Below are positions 26,288 to 35,075 of a DNA stretch of 64,000 nt, in pieces (position 1 is the stretch's first letter; every line of letters starts with the position of its first letter). Source of the stretch: Rubrivirga litoralis (GTDB lineage Bacteria; Bacteroidota; Rhodothermia; Rhodothermales; Rubricoccaceae); the NCBI RefSeq assembly GCF_031846415.1, contig NZ_JAVRHT010000009.1, positions 37,224 to 101,223 on the forward strand, read 5' to 3'. Made by a program: the position numbers and the translations under genes. The notes below the pieces were generated by a model. The model was not told the origin of the DNA, searched no databases, and was given only the letters and a program-made list of their open reading frames with translations.

Positions 26288-26557
26288 GCGTACGGGGGCG
26301 GCGGGGCGGGACAAGCTAGGGGCGGGGCGGCGGGCGGGCATGAGGGGGACGACTAGATGGGGGCAACGCACCGTCGGCACGTCGCTGTCGCCCATGTCGC
26401 CCTCTGCGCCTCGGGCGCACCGCCACCGCTGCCCCAGCAGTCCACAAGACGGCAGCCTTGCCGAATCCAGGCCTCCGCACGAGCATGGCTGCTAGGTTCT
26501 TTCGCCGCCGCGCAGACCACCCCGCCCTCGACGTTGGACGCGCGGGGCGGGGCGGCG
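26288..26557. promoter_or_regulatory. Spacer upstream of cysD, probable promoter region
   Basis: 270 bases between cysQ (end) and cysD (start) hold no gene. On the minus strand, C-rich GC words flank a TAGCTTG (near 26316), which resembles the Bacteroidota -7 element TAnnTTTG with one mismatch. No -33 element is clear. This is a weak call. Confidence 0.3.
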
Positions 26558-27367
26558 TCACGAGTCGGCCAGCCAGCGCCGCCAGTCGAGGGCGGAGTCG
26601 CCCCAGCAGAAGACGGACGGGTTGCGGAGGTCGCTCTTGTTGTACGCTAGCCGGGCACCGTCGCGCGTGGCGACGCCGCCGCCCGCGGCCTCGACGACGG
26701 CCTGCGCCGCGGCCGTGTCCCACTCGAAGGTCGGGACGGTCCGCGGGTAGAAGTCGGCCCTCCCTTCGGCGACGAGGCAGAACTTGAGCGACGACCCCAC
26801 CGGCGCCGCCTCGACCGCGCGGCCCTCGGCCTCGACGCGGGCGAGGATCGCGTCGACCTCGGCGCCCGCGTGGTCCCGGCTCGCGACGACGGTGAGGCTG
26901 CCCTCGGGTGCCCGGCGCGTCGAGATCGGCACCGGCTCCGCCCCGCCCGTCCGCTTCCACGCCGCCCCGCCCGCCGCGTAGTAGGTGACGCCGTGGACCG
27001 GGACGTGGACGACGCCCAGGACGGGCGCACCGTCCTCAATGAGCGCGACGTTGACCGTGAACTCGCCGGACGTGATGGGCGGGGTGGCGGCGCCCTTAAC
27101 GAACTCTTTCGTCCCGTCGAGCGGGTCGACGCACCAGAATCGGCGCCAGTCGCGGCCGTCGGCGTCTTCGGGATCGCCCTCTTCGGAGAGGACGGGGAGG
27201 CCGGTCGCCGCGAGCCGGCCGACGATCGCCCGGTGCGCCGCGGTGTCGGCCTGCGTCAGCGGCGAGTCGTCGGCCTTGTGGTCGACCGGGAGCGGGCGGC
27301 CGTAGAGCGGGAGGATGGCGGCCCCGCCGGCGAGGGCGGCGTCGAGGGCGGTGTCGAGGAGGTCCAT
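26558..27367 (-). CDS. cysQ: 3'(2'),5'-bisphosphate nucleotidase
   Basis: CysQ hydrolyses PAP, the by-product of sulfotransferases, to AMP, and so prevents product inhibition. The 269-residue inositol-monophosphatase-fold protein shows S-P-L-T-Q-A-D, the metal site L-S-E-E-G-D and the signature W-C-V-D-P-L-D-G-T-K-E-F, plus the late F-E-W-D-T-A-A-A-Q-A-V-V-E-A-A-G-G. The ATG at 27367 follows a CCGCCCCGCCCGCCGC leader. It sits within the sulfation cluster, as expected from its role. Confidence 0.93.
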   Translation of the reverse strand: MDLLDTALDAALAGGAAILPLYGRPLPVDHKADDSPLTQADTAAHRAIVGRLAATGLPVLSEEGDPEDADGRDWRRFWCVDPLDGTKEFVKGAATPPITSGEFTVNVALIEDGAPVLGVVHVPVHGVTYYAAGGAAWKRTGGAEPVPISTRRAPEGSLTVVASRDHAGAEVDAILARVEAEGRAVEAAPVGSSLKFCLVAEGRADFYPRTVPTFEWDTAAAQAVVEAAGGGVATRDGARLAYNKSDLRNPSVFCWGDSALDWRRWLADS

Positions 27368-27499
27368 GCGGCGGGCGGGGCGGGGCGGCCGAGCGAGGAT
27401 CGCACCGACACTGCGCCGGTGCGTGGCCTCCACCCCGCCCCGCTCCTCACGAACGAGACGCGGGCGGGGCGGCCCGATTGGAAACCGCAGGCGTGAACC

Positions 27500-28615
27500 C
27501 TAGGCGGGAAGAAATACGCGGTCGACCACGGACCGCCAGCGGTCGGCGAAGCGGGCGGCCGAAAAGTGGTCGAGCCGGTCGGGCACGCCCGCCGGCTGGC
27601 GGAGCGCCGTGCGCAGGCCGTCCACGACGGACGCCGGATCGTCCGGATCCACGATCGTCCCGATCTCGCCGTTCAGGACGGCCTCGCGGCTCGCGTCCGC
27701 CGACGACGCCACGACGGGCACGCCGCACGCGAGCGCTTCGAGGTAGACGATCCCGAACCCCTCGCCCCGCCCCGGCATCGAGAAGGCGTCGGCCAGCCGG
27801 TAGTGGTCGGCCTTCTCGTCCTCGGCCACGTAGCCCGCGAACACGACGCGGTCTCCCAGCCCGAGCGCCCGCGCCTTCGCCTCCAGGCGCTCGCGGTCGT
27901 CGCCGCTCCCGCACACGAGGTAGGCCAGGTCCGGGAACTCGGGCACGAGGGCGGGGAGGGCCTCGAGTGTCTCGTCGATCCCCTTGTACTGCTCGGCCGC
28001 CGAGAGCCGGGCGAGCGTCATCACGACCGTCTTGCCGCCCAGCCCGTAGCGCTCCAACAAGTCGGTGCGTTTGGGGCCGACGCCAAACGCGCTCACGTCG
28101 ACGCTGTTGGGGATGACCACGCCGCGCTCGGCCGGGACGCCCATCCACTGCGAGAACCGCTGCCGCGTGAGGTCGCTCACCGACACGAACGCGTCGGCGC
28201 GCTGGACAGCCCAGCGCACGGCGGCCTCCCGCCCCGCCCCGTACGACTGCGGCCAGTGCTCCGGCCCCCACCCGTCGACGCCGTGGACGATGAAGAACCA
28301 CGGCGCGCGCGCGCGCATCGCGGCGACGGCCGCGAGCGGCGTCAGGTTGAGGTGGCCGCCGACGACGCCGTCGTAGCCGCCCCGCGCGAGCACGGCCCCG
28401 AACGCGCGGAGGAACGCCGCCGCCCCGCCCGCCGCCTCAGTCCGGTAGTCGACGCCGGGCGGGGTGGGGCCGGGCGCCTCGACGATCACGCGCGGCAAGA
28501 CGACGACCTCGTCGACCGCCGGGTGCTCGGCGAACGCGGCCAGAAAGTCCCGGTTGACCTTGGCGATGCCGCCGCGGCCGCCCCAGGCGTCGGTCACGAG
28601 CGCGAGCAGCCTCAC
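27500..28615 (-). CDS. Glycosyltransferase family 4
   Basis: The 371-residue protein is a GT-B retaining enzyme. N-terminal G-G-R-G-G-I-A-K-V-N is the acceptor-side glycine loop. The C-terminal half carries the nucleotide-sugar site with G-S-G-D-D-R-E-R-L and the family E-x7-E in G-R-G-E-G-F-G-I-V-Y-L-E-A-L-A-C-G. Sugar specificity cannot be read. Its ATG overlaps the stop of the upstream asparagine synthase gene by four bases. Confidence 0.9.
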   Translation of the reverse strand: MRLLALVTDAWGGRGGIAKVNRDFLAAFAEHPAVDEVVVLPRVIVEAPGPTPPGVDYRTEAAGGAAAFLRAFGAVLARGGYDGVVGGHLNLTPLAAVAAMRARAPWFFIVHGVDGWGPEHWPQSYGAGREAAVRWAVQRADAFVSVSDLTRQRFSQWMGVPAERGVVIPNSVDVSAFGVGPKRTDLLERYGLGGKTVVMTLARLSAAEQYKGIDETLEALPALVPEFPDLAYLVCGSGDDRERLEAKARALGLGDRVVFAGYVAEDEKADHYRLADAFSMPGRGEGFGIVYLEALACGVPVVASSADASREAVLNGEIGTIVDPDDPASVVDGLRTALRQPAGVPDRLDHFSAARFADRWRSVVDRVFLPA

Positions 28616-30456
28616 GCGGCCACCCCGCCCACGGGGACCGATGCGGGCGGGGCGGCCTCAGTCTGCCGCCGGTACACGTACTTGGCCCAGCCGCGGAGCC
28701 CGCGGTCGGCCGCCGACACCTCCCCGCTCTCGACGAGCCACTGGCGGACGGGCGTCGTGAACCCGGTCTTCGGCCGGTCCGTGATGGCCGGCGGGAGGGC
28801 GGGGCGGGCGGCGGCCGCCATCGTCTGCTTGCCCACGCTCGGGTGGGCGGCCAGGAGCGGGGCGAGCCGCCGGAGCAGCGCCCAGTCCACGAGCGGGACG
28901 CGGACTTCGAGCGAGTGCGCCATGCTCGCCCAGTCCGTGTCGCGGAGCAGCTGCGAGCGCATGTAGTGGGCCGATTCGAGCGCCGTCACGCGGAGCCGCG
29001 GCGTCTCGATGCGGCCGACCGTCTCGCCCAACTGCGCGAGCGGCTGGAGCGCCTCCCACCCCGCCCGCGCGAGGTCGGGGCCGAGGATTTCGGGGAGCTC
29101 CCAGGGCATGAACAGGCCACGCCGGAGGAGGTAGGCGCCGGCGTAGTCGCCACCGTACTCGACCACGCCGGCCAGCTTCGGCGGGACGCGCTCGCCGCCC
29201 AGCCGGGCCAGGAGCGGGGCGGAGACGGCGCGGAGCCCGCGCCCGAGCGCGGCGCTCCCGGGCACCGGCCCGAGCGCGCCGACGAGGCGCGGGATCTCGG
29301 CAAAGCTGGGGTAGCCGCCGAACAACTCGTCGCCGCCCAGCCCGGAGAGCGCCACCTTCAGCCCGCTCTGCGCGGCGGCCTGGCTGACGAGGTACGAGTT
29401 GAGGCCGTCCAGCGTCGGCTGGTCCATGGCGTCCATGAACCCTGGGAACGCGGCCCGAAACGCGTCGGCGCCCACACGGATGGTCTGGTGCTCGGCGCCG
29501 TAAAACTGGGCAACGGACTCGGCGAGGGGCACCTCGTCGTCCGGCGTCCCGGCGTACTCCTCGAACCCGAGCGTGACGGTCCGCAGCCGCCCGCCGGCCT
29601 CGGCCGCGAGTCCGGCCAGCGCCGTCGAGTCCCGCCCGGCCGACAGGAACACGCCGACCGGGACGTCGGCCACGAGGTGCGCCCGCACCGAGTCGAGCAG
29701 CGCCTCGCGGACGATCGTCGCCGGGTCGCCGGCGGGCGGCCTGCTCCGCTCGGCGTGCTCCAGCGTGTCCGTGATCGACGCGAACGGGCGGGGCGGCCGC
29801 GCGCCGTCGCCATCGACCCACTGCGTGTGGCCGGGTGGGAAGGCCCGGACGCCGCGGTAGAGCGTGTGCGGCTCGGGGACGTGGCCCCACAGGAAAAAGC
29901 CCGCGTGGCCCGCCGGGTCCGGTTCGGTATCCACCCCGCCCATCGAGAGCAGCGCCTTGACCTGCGACGCCGCCTTCAGCGTGCGGCCGTCGTCGGCGAC
30001 GTAGAGCGGCTTGATCCCGTACGGGTCGCGGGCGAGGAGGAGGCCGCCCCGCTCGGCGTCCCAGAGCGCGAGCGCGAACATGCCGCGGAGGCGCTCGACG
30101 AACCCCTCGCCCTCCTCCTGGTAGAGCCGGAGCAGGACTTCCGTGTCGGACGCCGACCGGAAGCGGTGTCCGCGCGCTTCGAGCCCGCGCTTGAGCGCCT
30201 CGTAGTTGTAGATCTCGCCGTTGTAGACGACGGTCACCGCCCCGCCCTCGCCCCCGACCTGCATCGGCTGCGCGCCGCCCGGCGAAAGGTCGATGATCGA
30301 GAGCCGCCGGTGGCCCAACCCGACGCGGCCGTCGTCGCTCGCCCAGAAGCCGTCGGCGTCGGGGCCGCGCGAGGCCATCCGGCTGCACGCGGCGGTGAGC
30401 GCCGCCGGGTCGGGGGCGCCGGAGCGGTAGGCAAACTGGGCGGCGATCCCGCACAT
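28612..30456 (-). CDS. asnB: Asparagine synthase (glutamine-hydrolysing)
   Basis: This AsnB-type enzyme of 614 residues has both domains. M-C-G-I-A at the start supplies the glutaminase nucleophile Cys2, followed by S-R-G-P-D-A-D and H-R-R-L-S-I-I-D. The synthetase half has the ATP loop V-F-L-S-A-G-R-D-S-T-A near residue 255, and G-L-G-G-D-E-L-F-G-G-Y. In polysaccharide loci such paralogues may amidate uronic-acid residues rather than make asparagine (inference). The loop reads S-A-G-R-D-S rather than the commoner S-G-G-x-D-S. It is coupled to the downstream glycosyltransferase. Confidence 0.9.
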   Translation of the reverse strand: MCGIAAQFAYRSGAPDPAALTAACSRMASRGPDADGFWASDDGRVGLGHRRLSIIDLSPGGAQPMQVGGEGGAVTVVYNGEIYNYEALKRGLEARGHRFRSASDTEVLLRLYQEEGEGFVERLRGMFALALWDAERGGLLLARDPYGIKPLYVADDGRTLKAASQVKALLSMGGVDTEPDPAGHAGFFLWGHVPEPHTLYRGVRAFPPGHTQWVDGDGARPPRPFASITDTLEHAERSRPPAGDPATIVREALLDSVRAHLVADVPVGVFLSAGRDSTALAGLAAEAGGRLRTVTLGFEEYAGTPDDEVPLAESVAQFYGAEHQTIRVGADAFRAAFPGFMDAMDQPTLDGLNSYLVSQAAAQSGLKVALSGLGGDELFGGYPSFAEIPRLVGALGPVPGSAALGRGLRAVSAPLLARLGGERVPPKLAGVVEYGGDYAGAYLLRRGLFMPWELPEILGPDLARAGWEALQPLAQLGETVGRIETPRLRVTALESAHYMRSQLLRDTDWASMAHSLEVRVPLVDWALLRRLAPLLAAHPSVGKQTMAAAARPALPPAITDRPKTGFTTPVRQWLVESGEVSAADRGLRGWAKYVYRRQTEAAPPASVPVGGVAA

Positions 30457-30513
30457 AATGTTGAGGGTGACGCCGCCCCGCTCCTGTTGACGTACGTGGG
30501 CGGGGCGGGGTGG

Positions 30514-31458
30514 CTAGGCGGTGGCCTCGACCTGCTCCTGGAAGTACGCGAGCGTCCGCCGCAGCCCCTCGGCGCGGTCCACGCTCGGCGTCCAGCCGAG
30601 GATCTCGCGGGCGCGCGTGATGTCGGGCTGCCTCACCTGCGGGTCGTCGGCGGGGAGGTCTTCGTAGGTGATCGTCGAATCCGACCCGGTGAGGGCGACG
30701 ACCTCCTCAGCGAACTCCTTGATCGACACCTCGTCCGGGTTGCCGATGTTGACGGGGTTGGCCTCATCCGAGTGGAGGAGCCGCCAGATGCCTTCGACGA
30801 GGTCGTCGACGTACTGGAAGGACCGCGTCTGCGAGCCGTCGCCGAAGACGGTGATCGGCTCGCCGCGGAGCGCCTGCCCCATGAACGCGGGCAGCGCGCG
30901 GCCGTCGTCGAGCCGCATGCGCGGACCGTAGGTGTTGAAGATGCGCAGGATGCGCGTCTCGAGCCCGTGGTACGTGTGGTACGCCATCGTCATGGCCTCA
31001 GCAAACCGCTTGGCCTCGTCGTACACCCCGCGCGAGCCGACCGGGTTGACGTGCCCCCAGTACGTCTCGGGCTGCGGGTGGACCTGCGGGTCGCCGTAGA
31101 CCTCGGACGTGGACGCGAGCAGGAACCGGGCGTCCTTGGCCTTGGCGAGTCCGAGCGCGTTGTGCGTCCCCAAGGACCCCACCTTGAGCGTTTGGATGGG
31201 CAGCTTGAGGTAGTCGATGGGGCTCGCCGGGCTCGCAAAGTGGAGCACGTTGTCGACCTCGCCCGCGACGTAGATGAAGGTTGAGACGTCGTGCTTGACG
31301 AACTCGAAGCCCGGGTTGCCGATCAGGTGGGCGATGTTGTCCGGGTTCCCCGTGATGAGGTTGTCCATGCAGACGACCTCGTGGCCTTCGGCCAGAAAGC
31401 GGTCGCAGAGGTGGGAGCCGAGGAAACCGGCGCCGCCGGTGATGAGCGTACGGGGCAT
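30514..31458 (-). CDS. UDP-glucuronic acid decarboxylase (UDP-xylose synthase)
   Basis: The enzyme converts UDP-glucuronate to UDP-xylose. The 314 residues have T-G-G-A-G-F-L-G-S-H, then the highly diagnostic H-F-A-S-P-A-S-P-I-D-Y, S-T-S-E-V-Y-G-D-P and Y-W-G-H-V-N-P-V-G, the catalytic Y-D-E-A-K-R and R-I-F-N-T-Y-G-P-R-M. The match to the UXS/ArnA-type decarboxylase is nearly continuous. Its substrate is made by the dehydrogenase at 35076. Confidence 0.95.
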   Translation of the reverse strand: MPRTLITGGAGFLGSHLCDRFLAEGHEVVCMDNLITGNPDNIAHLIGNPGFEFVKHDVSTFIYVAGEVDNVLHFASPASPIDYLKLPIQTLKVGSLGTHNALGLAKAKDARFLLASTSEVYGDPQVHPQPETYWGHVNPVGSRGVYDEAKRFAEAMTMAYHTYHGLETRILRIFNTYGPRMRLDDGRALPAFMGQALRGEPITVFGDGSQTRSFQYVDDLVEGIWRLLHSDEANPVNIGNPDEVSIKEFAEEVVALTGSDSTITYEDLPADDPQVRQPDITRAREILGWTPSVDRAEGLRRTLAYFQEQVEATA

Positions 31459-31557
31459 AGGGTCGGGGGTGAGGGCGGGGCGGAGACCGGTCGTGGCAGC
31501 CTCTCTGCGTTGGGACGCGCGGTGTGGGCTCGGCGTCGTCTCGCTCCTGGAATCCAG

Positions 31558-32535
31558 CTAGGGCCGGAGCCGGCTCGGCAGCTTGTTCTTGAAGTAAAAG
31601 ATGTTCTTTTCAACCGTCGCAGGGTGCATCACCGAGTACAGCTTCTTCCTAACGCCGCTCTCGACGAAGTCGAGCGTCGGATCCAGTTCCAGAGCCCTCT
31701 CGGCCTTTTCCTTGGCCGACGATGGGTTGCCTCGAATCGTGTCGCGGACCACGCTCTTCCACAACGATCTAATCCAGGCGTCTTGGACAGGGGGCGGGTA
31801 CTCACCGTCGAACAGCCGGAGGACTTCGTCCCACCAGTCTCTGGTGTACTCATTCCCCCTCGACTTGGAATTCGTGATCCTGTGCGGGCTCGCGTGGTCG
31901 CGGTTCAAAACGCCCACCTCGGGCACGAACTTGAACCGGACGCCGTCCACGACCATCCGCATGTGCAGATCGTACTCCTGCCCCCCGTCGAGCCGGGTGT
32001 CGAACCCCCCGACCCGCTCCAACAAGCGGCGCGCGTGGAGCGGCCGAGACGTCTGGATGTTGCGTTCCAGCAACCACGCCAGCCTCTCCCCGAGATTCTC
32101 AGACCCAACCCGCCCCTCGGGGTCCGTTGAGGGCGGCCGCCCCGCCAGGGGGCGGAGGGCAGCGTCGCACCGGACGGCCATCCCGAAAGGGACCACGTCG
32201 TCGGGCTCCCCCTCTAGGGCGGCAAACTGGGCGGCTACGGCGCCCGGCAGAAGCACGTCGTCGGCGTCCAGGAACTTGATGTAGTCCCCGTTCGACTCTT
32301 CGAGGGCGGCGTTGCGTGCAGCGCACGCTCCTTTGTTCTCCTGCTCGATGACCCTCACCCCCCGCTCCTCAAACGAGCGGGCGACCTCAACCGACCCGTC
32401 CTCCGACCCATCGTCGACGACGACGACCTCCACGTTGGGGTACGTCTGCCCCGCCGCCGACGCGATGGACTCCGCGAGCCACCGCTCAGCGTTGTACGCG
32501 GGCATCAGGATCGAGACGAGCGGCGGAGCGGACAC
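31558..32535 (-). CDS. Glycosyltransferase family 2
   Basis: The 325-residue GT-A enzyme has V-S-I-L-M-P-A-Y-N-A, V-V-V-D-D-G-S-E-D-G-S, N-K-G-A-C-A-A-R-N-A and the DxD block F-L-D-A-D-D-V-L. Later C-terminal region D-G-G-Q-E-Y-D-L-H-M-R fits the acceptor region. Codon use is a little less G/C-biased in the C-terminal third than in neighbours (A-K-E-K-A-E, K-N-I-F-Y-F-K-N-K), a possible sign of recent transfer. The start is a GTG. Confidence 0.9.
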   Translation of the reverse strand: MSAPPLVSILMPAYNAERWLAESIASAAGQTYPNVEVVVVDDGSEDGSVEVARSFEERGVRVIEQENKGACAARNAALEESNGDYIKFLDADDVLLPGAVAAQFAALEGEPDDVVPFGMAVRCDAALRPLAGRPPSTDPEGRVGSENLGERLAWLLERNIQTSRPLHARRLLERVGGFDTRLDGGQEYDLHMRMVVDGVRFKFVPEVGVLNRDHASPHRITNSKSRGNEYTRDWWDEVLRLFDGEYPPPVQDAWIRSLWKSVVRDTIRGNPSSAKEKAERALELDPTLDFVESGVRKKLYSVMHPATVEKNIFYFKNKLPSRLRP

Positions 32536-32610
32536 GAACTGTTTGAGGAGGACCTGAGGGAGACCGCCCCGCCCGCGTTGTGGGCGGGGCGGGGCGGGTC
32601 AGGGCAGCGC

Positions 32611-33726
32611 TTAGGACTGCGCAGGCGCGGCCGCCGTCTGAGCGGCGCCGTCGCCGCCGGCGGGGAGGCGGCCTTCGGCGTCGAGCTTGGCGCGGAGCTG
32701 GTCCTCGATCCAGGCGTAGGTCCGACCCACGCCCTCCTCGAGCGGGATCTCGGGCTCCCACCCGAGCACCTCGCGGAGCTTCGAGTTGTCCGAGTTCCGG
32801 CCGCGGACGCCCATCGGGCCGTCAACGTGCTCGTGGACGACGTCAACGCCGGCGGCGTCGGCGGCGATGTCGCACAGCTCGTTGATCGTCACCATCCGGT
32901 CACGGCCCAGGTTGAGGGGCTCGCGGTAGTCCGACATCATGAGCCGGTAGACGCCCTCGACGCAGTCGTCGACGTGCATGAACGAGCGCGTCTGCTCGCC
33001 GTCGCCCCAGATCTCAACCGTCGGCGTGCCGCCCGGCTCGCCCTCCTTGCCGCCGAGGAGCTTGGCGTAGGCCGTCTTCCGCATCATGGCCGCCGGCGCC
33101 TTTTCGCGGCCGCCCTCCCACGTCCCGAGCTCGCCGTAGACGTTGTGGAACCGGACGGTCCGAGTCTCCATGTCGTAGTCGCCCGTGTAGTAGTGGCAGA
33201 GGAGCTCGGTGAACAGCTTTTCCCAGCCGTAGGCGTCTTGCGGGGCCGCCGGGTAGGCGTCGTCCTCCTTCAGCGCGGCCGCGTCGGCCGTCGTCTGGAG
33301 GTGCTCCGGGTAGACGCACGCGCTCGACGTGTAGAAGTAGCGCTGGACCCCATTCTGGCGGGCGGCCTCCAACGTGTGCGTGTTGATGAGGACGTTGTTG
33401 TGGAGGATGAGGCTGTGGTTGGCCGAGATGAAGCCCATCCCGCCCATGTCCGCCGCGAGCGCGTAGACGTGGGCGATCGGCGTGCCCGCCATCTCGCCGG
33501 TCTGGGCGGGGCGGCACGCCTGGAGGCAGTTGTCCCACCGCCGGAGGTCGAGGAGCTCGAACTCGTCGGCCCGCGTCTCGGCGAACTCCGGCCGCTTCAC
33601 GTCGACGCCGCGGACCCAGTAGCCCTTGTCCTTGAGGTAGTTGACGAGGTGGTGACCGATAAAGCCGCCGGCGCCGGTCACGAGGACGGGCGTCTGCGAG
33701 GGCGTGTGGTCGCTGGCGTAGGACAT
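32611..33726 (-). CDS. NAD-dependent epimerase, GDP-mannose 3,5-epimerase-like
   Basis: This extended SDR of 371 residues has T-G-A-G-G-F-I-G-H-H, the GME-type L-A-A-D-M-G-G-M-G-F-I, S-S-A-C-V-Y-P-E, catalytic Y-G-W-E-K and R-F-H-N-V-Y-G-E. The late G-R-N-S-D-N is also a GME feature. GDP-mannose 3,5-epimerase makes GDP-L-galactose; bacterial relatives may act on other nucleotide sugars. A 30-residue Ala/Pro-rich tail follows the fold. Confidence 0.83.
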   Translation of the reverse strand: MSYASDHTPSQTPVLVTGAGGFIGHHLVNYLKDKGYWVRGVDVKRPEFAETRADEFELLDLRRWDNCLQACRPAQTGEMAGTPIAHVYALAADMGGMGFISANHSLILHNNVLINTHTLEAARQNGVQRYFYTSSACVYPEHLQTTADAAALKEDDAYPAAPQDAYGWEKLFTELLCHYYTGDYDMETRTVRFHNVYGELGTWEGGREKAPAAMMRKTAYAKLLGGKEGEPGGTPTVEIWGDGEQTRSFMHVDDCVEGVYRLMMSDYREPLNLGRDRMVTINELCDIAADAAGVDVVHEHVDGPMGVRGRNSDNSKLREVLGWEPEIPLEEGVGRTYAWIEDQLRAKLDAEGRLPAGGDGAAQTAAAPAQS

Positions 33727-33748
33727 GGGTGTAGAGTTGGCGGGTCGG

Positions 33749-35005
33749 TTAAACAGAGACGGGAGTCGGGATCTGGGCGCGGAGCGCCTCGGCCCAGGCG
33801 TCGCAAAGGATGGGCCGGTCGTAGTGCTTCAGGAAAACCTCGCGGGCGCGCTCGCCCGTCGCGCGGCGTTCGGCGGGCTCGTCGGCGAGCGTGCGGAGGG
33901 CGGCCTCCAGGCGGTCCGCCCCGCCCCGCCCGCCGTCGGCGGCGGGGTCGACGACGACGCCGACGCCGGCCTCGCGGATGGTCCGGGCCGGCTCCGAGCG
34001 CTCCGGCCCGACCATGACAACGGGCCGGCCGGCGGCGAGGATGCCGTAGAGCTTGCCAGGGACAGCGATTCCCGCCATCGCCTCGCGGAGCGTCAGGAGG
34101 TGCACGTCGCCGACGGAGAGGGACTCGGCTAACTGCTCGCGGGGGAAGTAGTTCGCGTAGCGGAAGTTGCGGAGCCCGTGTGATTGGGCGAACGCCTCAA
34201 TCTCGGCCTTACGCGGGCCGCCGCCGACGAAGAGGAAGAAGACGCGGTCGTCGTCCTTCATCCGGCGCATCGTCTCCAGCACTTCATCGAAGCGGTGGGC
34301 GAGCCCGGCGTTGCCCGAGTACATCACCACGAACTGGTCGTCGCGGAGCCCGAGCTCGCGGCGGAGCGGGTTGTCCGCGGGCGCGACCGGGTACACCTCG
34401 TCGCCGTCGCTCCACACCTCGATCGTCGTCAGCCGCTCGGGCCGCACGCCCTTCGCCTCGATCCGCTCCTTCATGCGGAACCCGAGGTCGATGACCAGGT
34501 CGGCCCCGCGGTAGCCCGCGTCGTTGAGCGCGTGGAGGCCCCGGGCCGCCGCCCCGCCCTCGTCCAGCATGCCGAGCGCGACCTCGGCGTCGGGGTGGAG
34601 GTCCATCGACCAGATGGCGTAGCGCTGGCCCCGCGCCCGCTTCGCCAGTGAGGCCGCGAACGAGAGCAGGGGCGGGGTGGTGAGCGACACGACGAGGTCC
34701 ACGCGCGGGCCAGTCAGCAGGCGAGCCAGGACCTGGGCGTAGAACGCGCCGTAGTCGACGATCCGGCCGAGGTGGCGGGCGCGCCCGAACGAGGTCGTCC
34801 GCAGGCGCGTGATCTCGACGCCGTTGTGAACCTCGTGGGCGGGCGCGTCGAGCTGCCCCTTGTACCCGCTCTGCCCGCACAGCACGCCCACGTCGAAGCC
34901 CGCGCGCACGAGGTGCTCGGCGAGGTCCGTCAGGTGCTGGCCCGTCGACGCGACGTCGGGCCAGTAGTGCTGGTTGACAAAGAGGATCGAGGGCCGGCGA
35001 GCCAT
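33749..35005 (-). CDS. Glycosyltransferase family 4 (WbuB-like)
   Basis: The 418-residue GT-B protein starts with L-F-V-N-Q-H-Y-W-P-D-V-A-S-T-G, the WbuB/WcaI-type N-terminus with a substrate loop, continues with G-Y-K-G and P-P-L-L-S-F-A-A, and has the donor site V-M-Y-S-G-N-A-G-L, V-G-G-G-P and V-P-G-K-L-Y-G-I-L-A-A-G-R-P-V. In WbuB-like enzymes a fucosaminyl-type sugar is transferred to a lipid-linked intermediate; that specificity is not proven here. ATG at 35005 was chosen because the fold begins there. Confidence 0.9.
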   Translation of the reverse strand: MARRPSILFVNQHYWPDVASTGQHLTDLAEHLVRAGFDVGVLCGQSGYKGQLDAPAHEVHNGVEITRLRTTSFGRARHLGRIVDYGAFYAQVLARLLTGPRVDLVVSLTTPPLLSFAASLAKRARGQRYAIWSMDLHPDAEVALGMLDEGGAAARGLHALNDAGYRGADLVIDLGFRMKERIEAKGVRPERLTTIEVWSDGDEVYPVAPADNPLRRELGLRDDQFVVMYSGNAGLAHRFDEVLETMRRMKDDDRVFFLFVGGGPRKAEIEAFAQSHGLRNFRYANYFPREQLAESLSVGDVHLLTLREAMAGIAVPGKLYGILAAGRPVVMVGPERSEPARTIREAGVGVVVDPAADGGRGGADRLEAALRTLADEPAERRATGERAREVFLKHYDRPILCDAWAEALRAQIPTPVSV

Positions 35006-35075
35006 CGCGAGCGGGGCGGTCAGGCGGGCGGGGTGGGAGTACCGCCCCGCCCGCGTGCGGAGGAGGACGGGCGGC

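Noticed and set aside
23177..26356. Very long open frame on the plus strand opposite cysD and cysN-cysC
   Set aside because: It is the antisense of two well-recognised enzymes; in GC-rich DNA such frames arise because stop codons are rare. It has no family motif.
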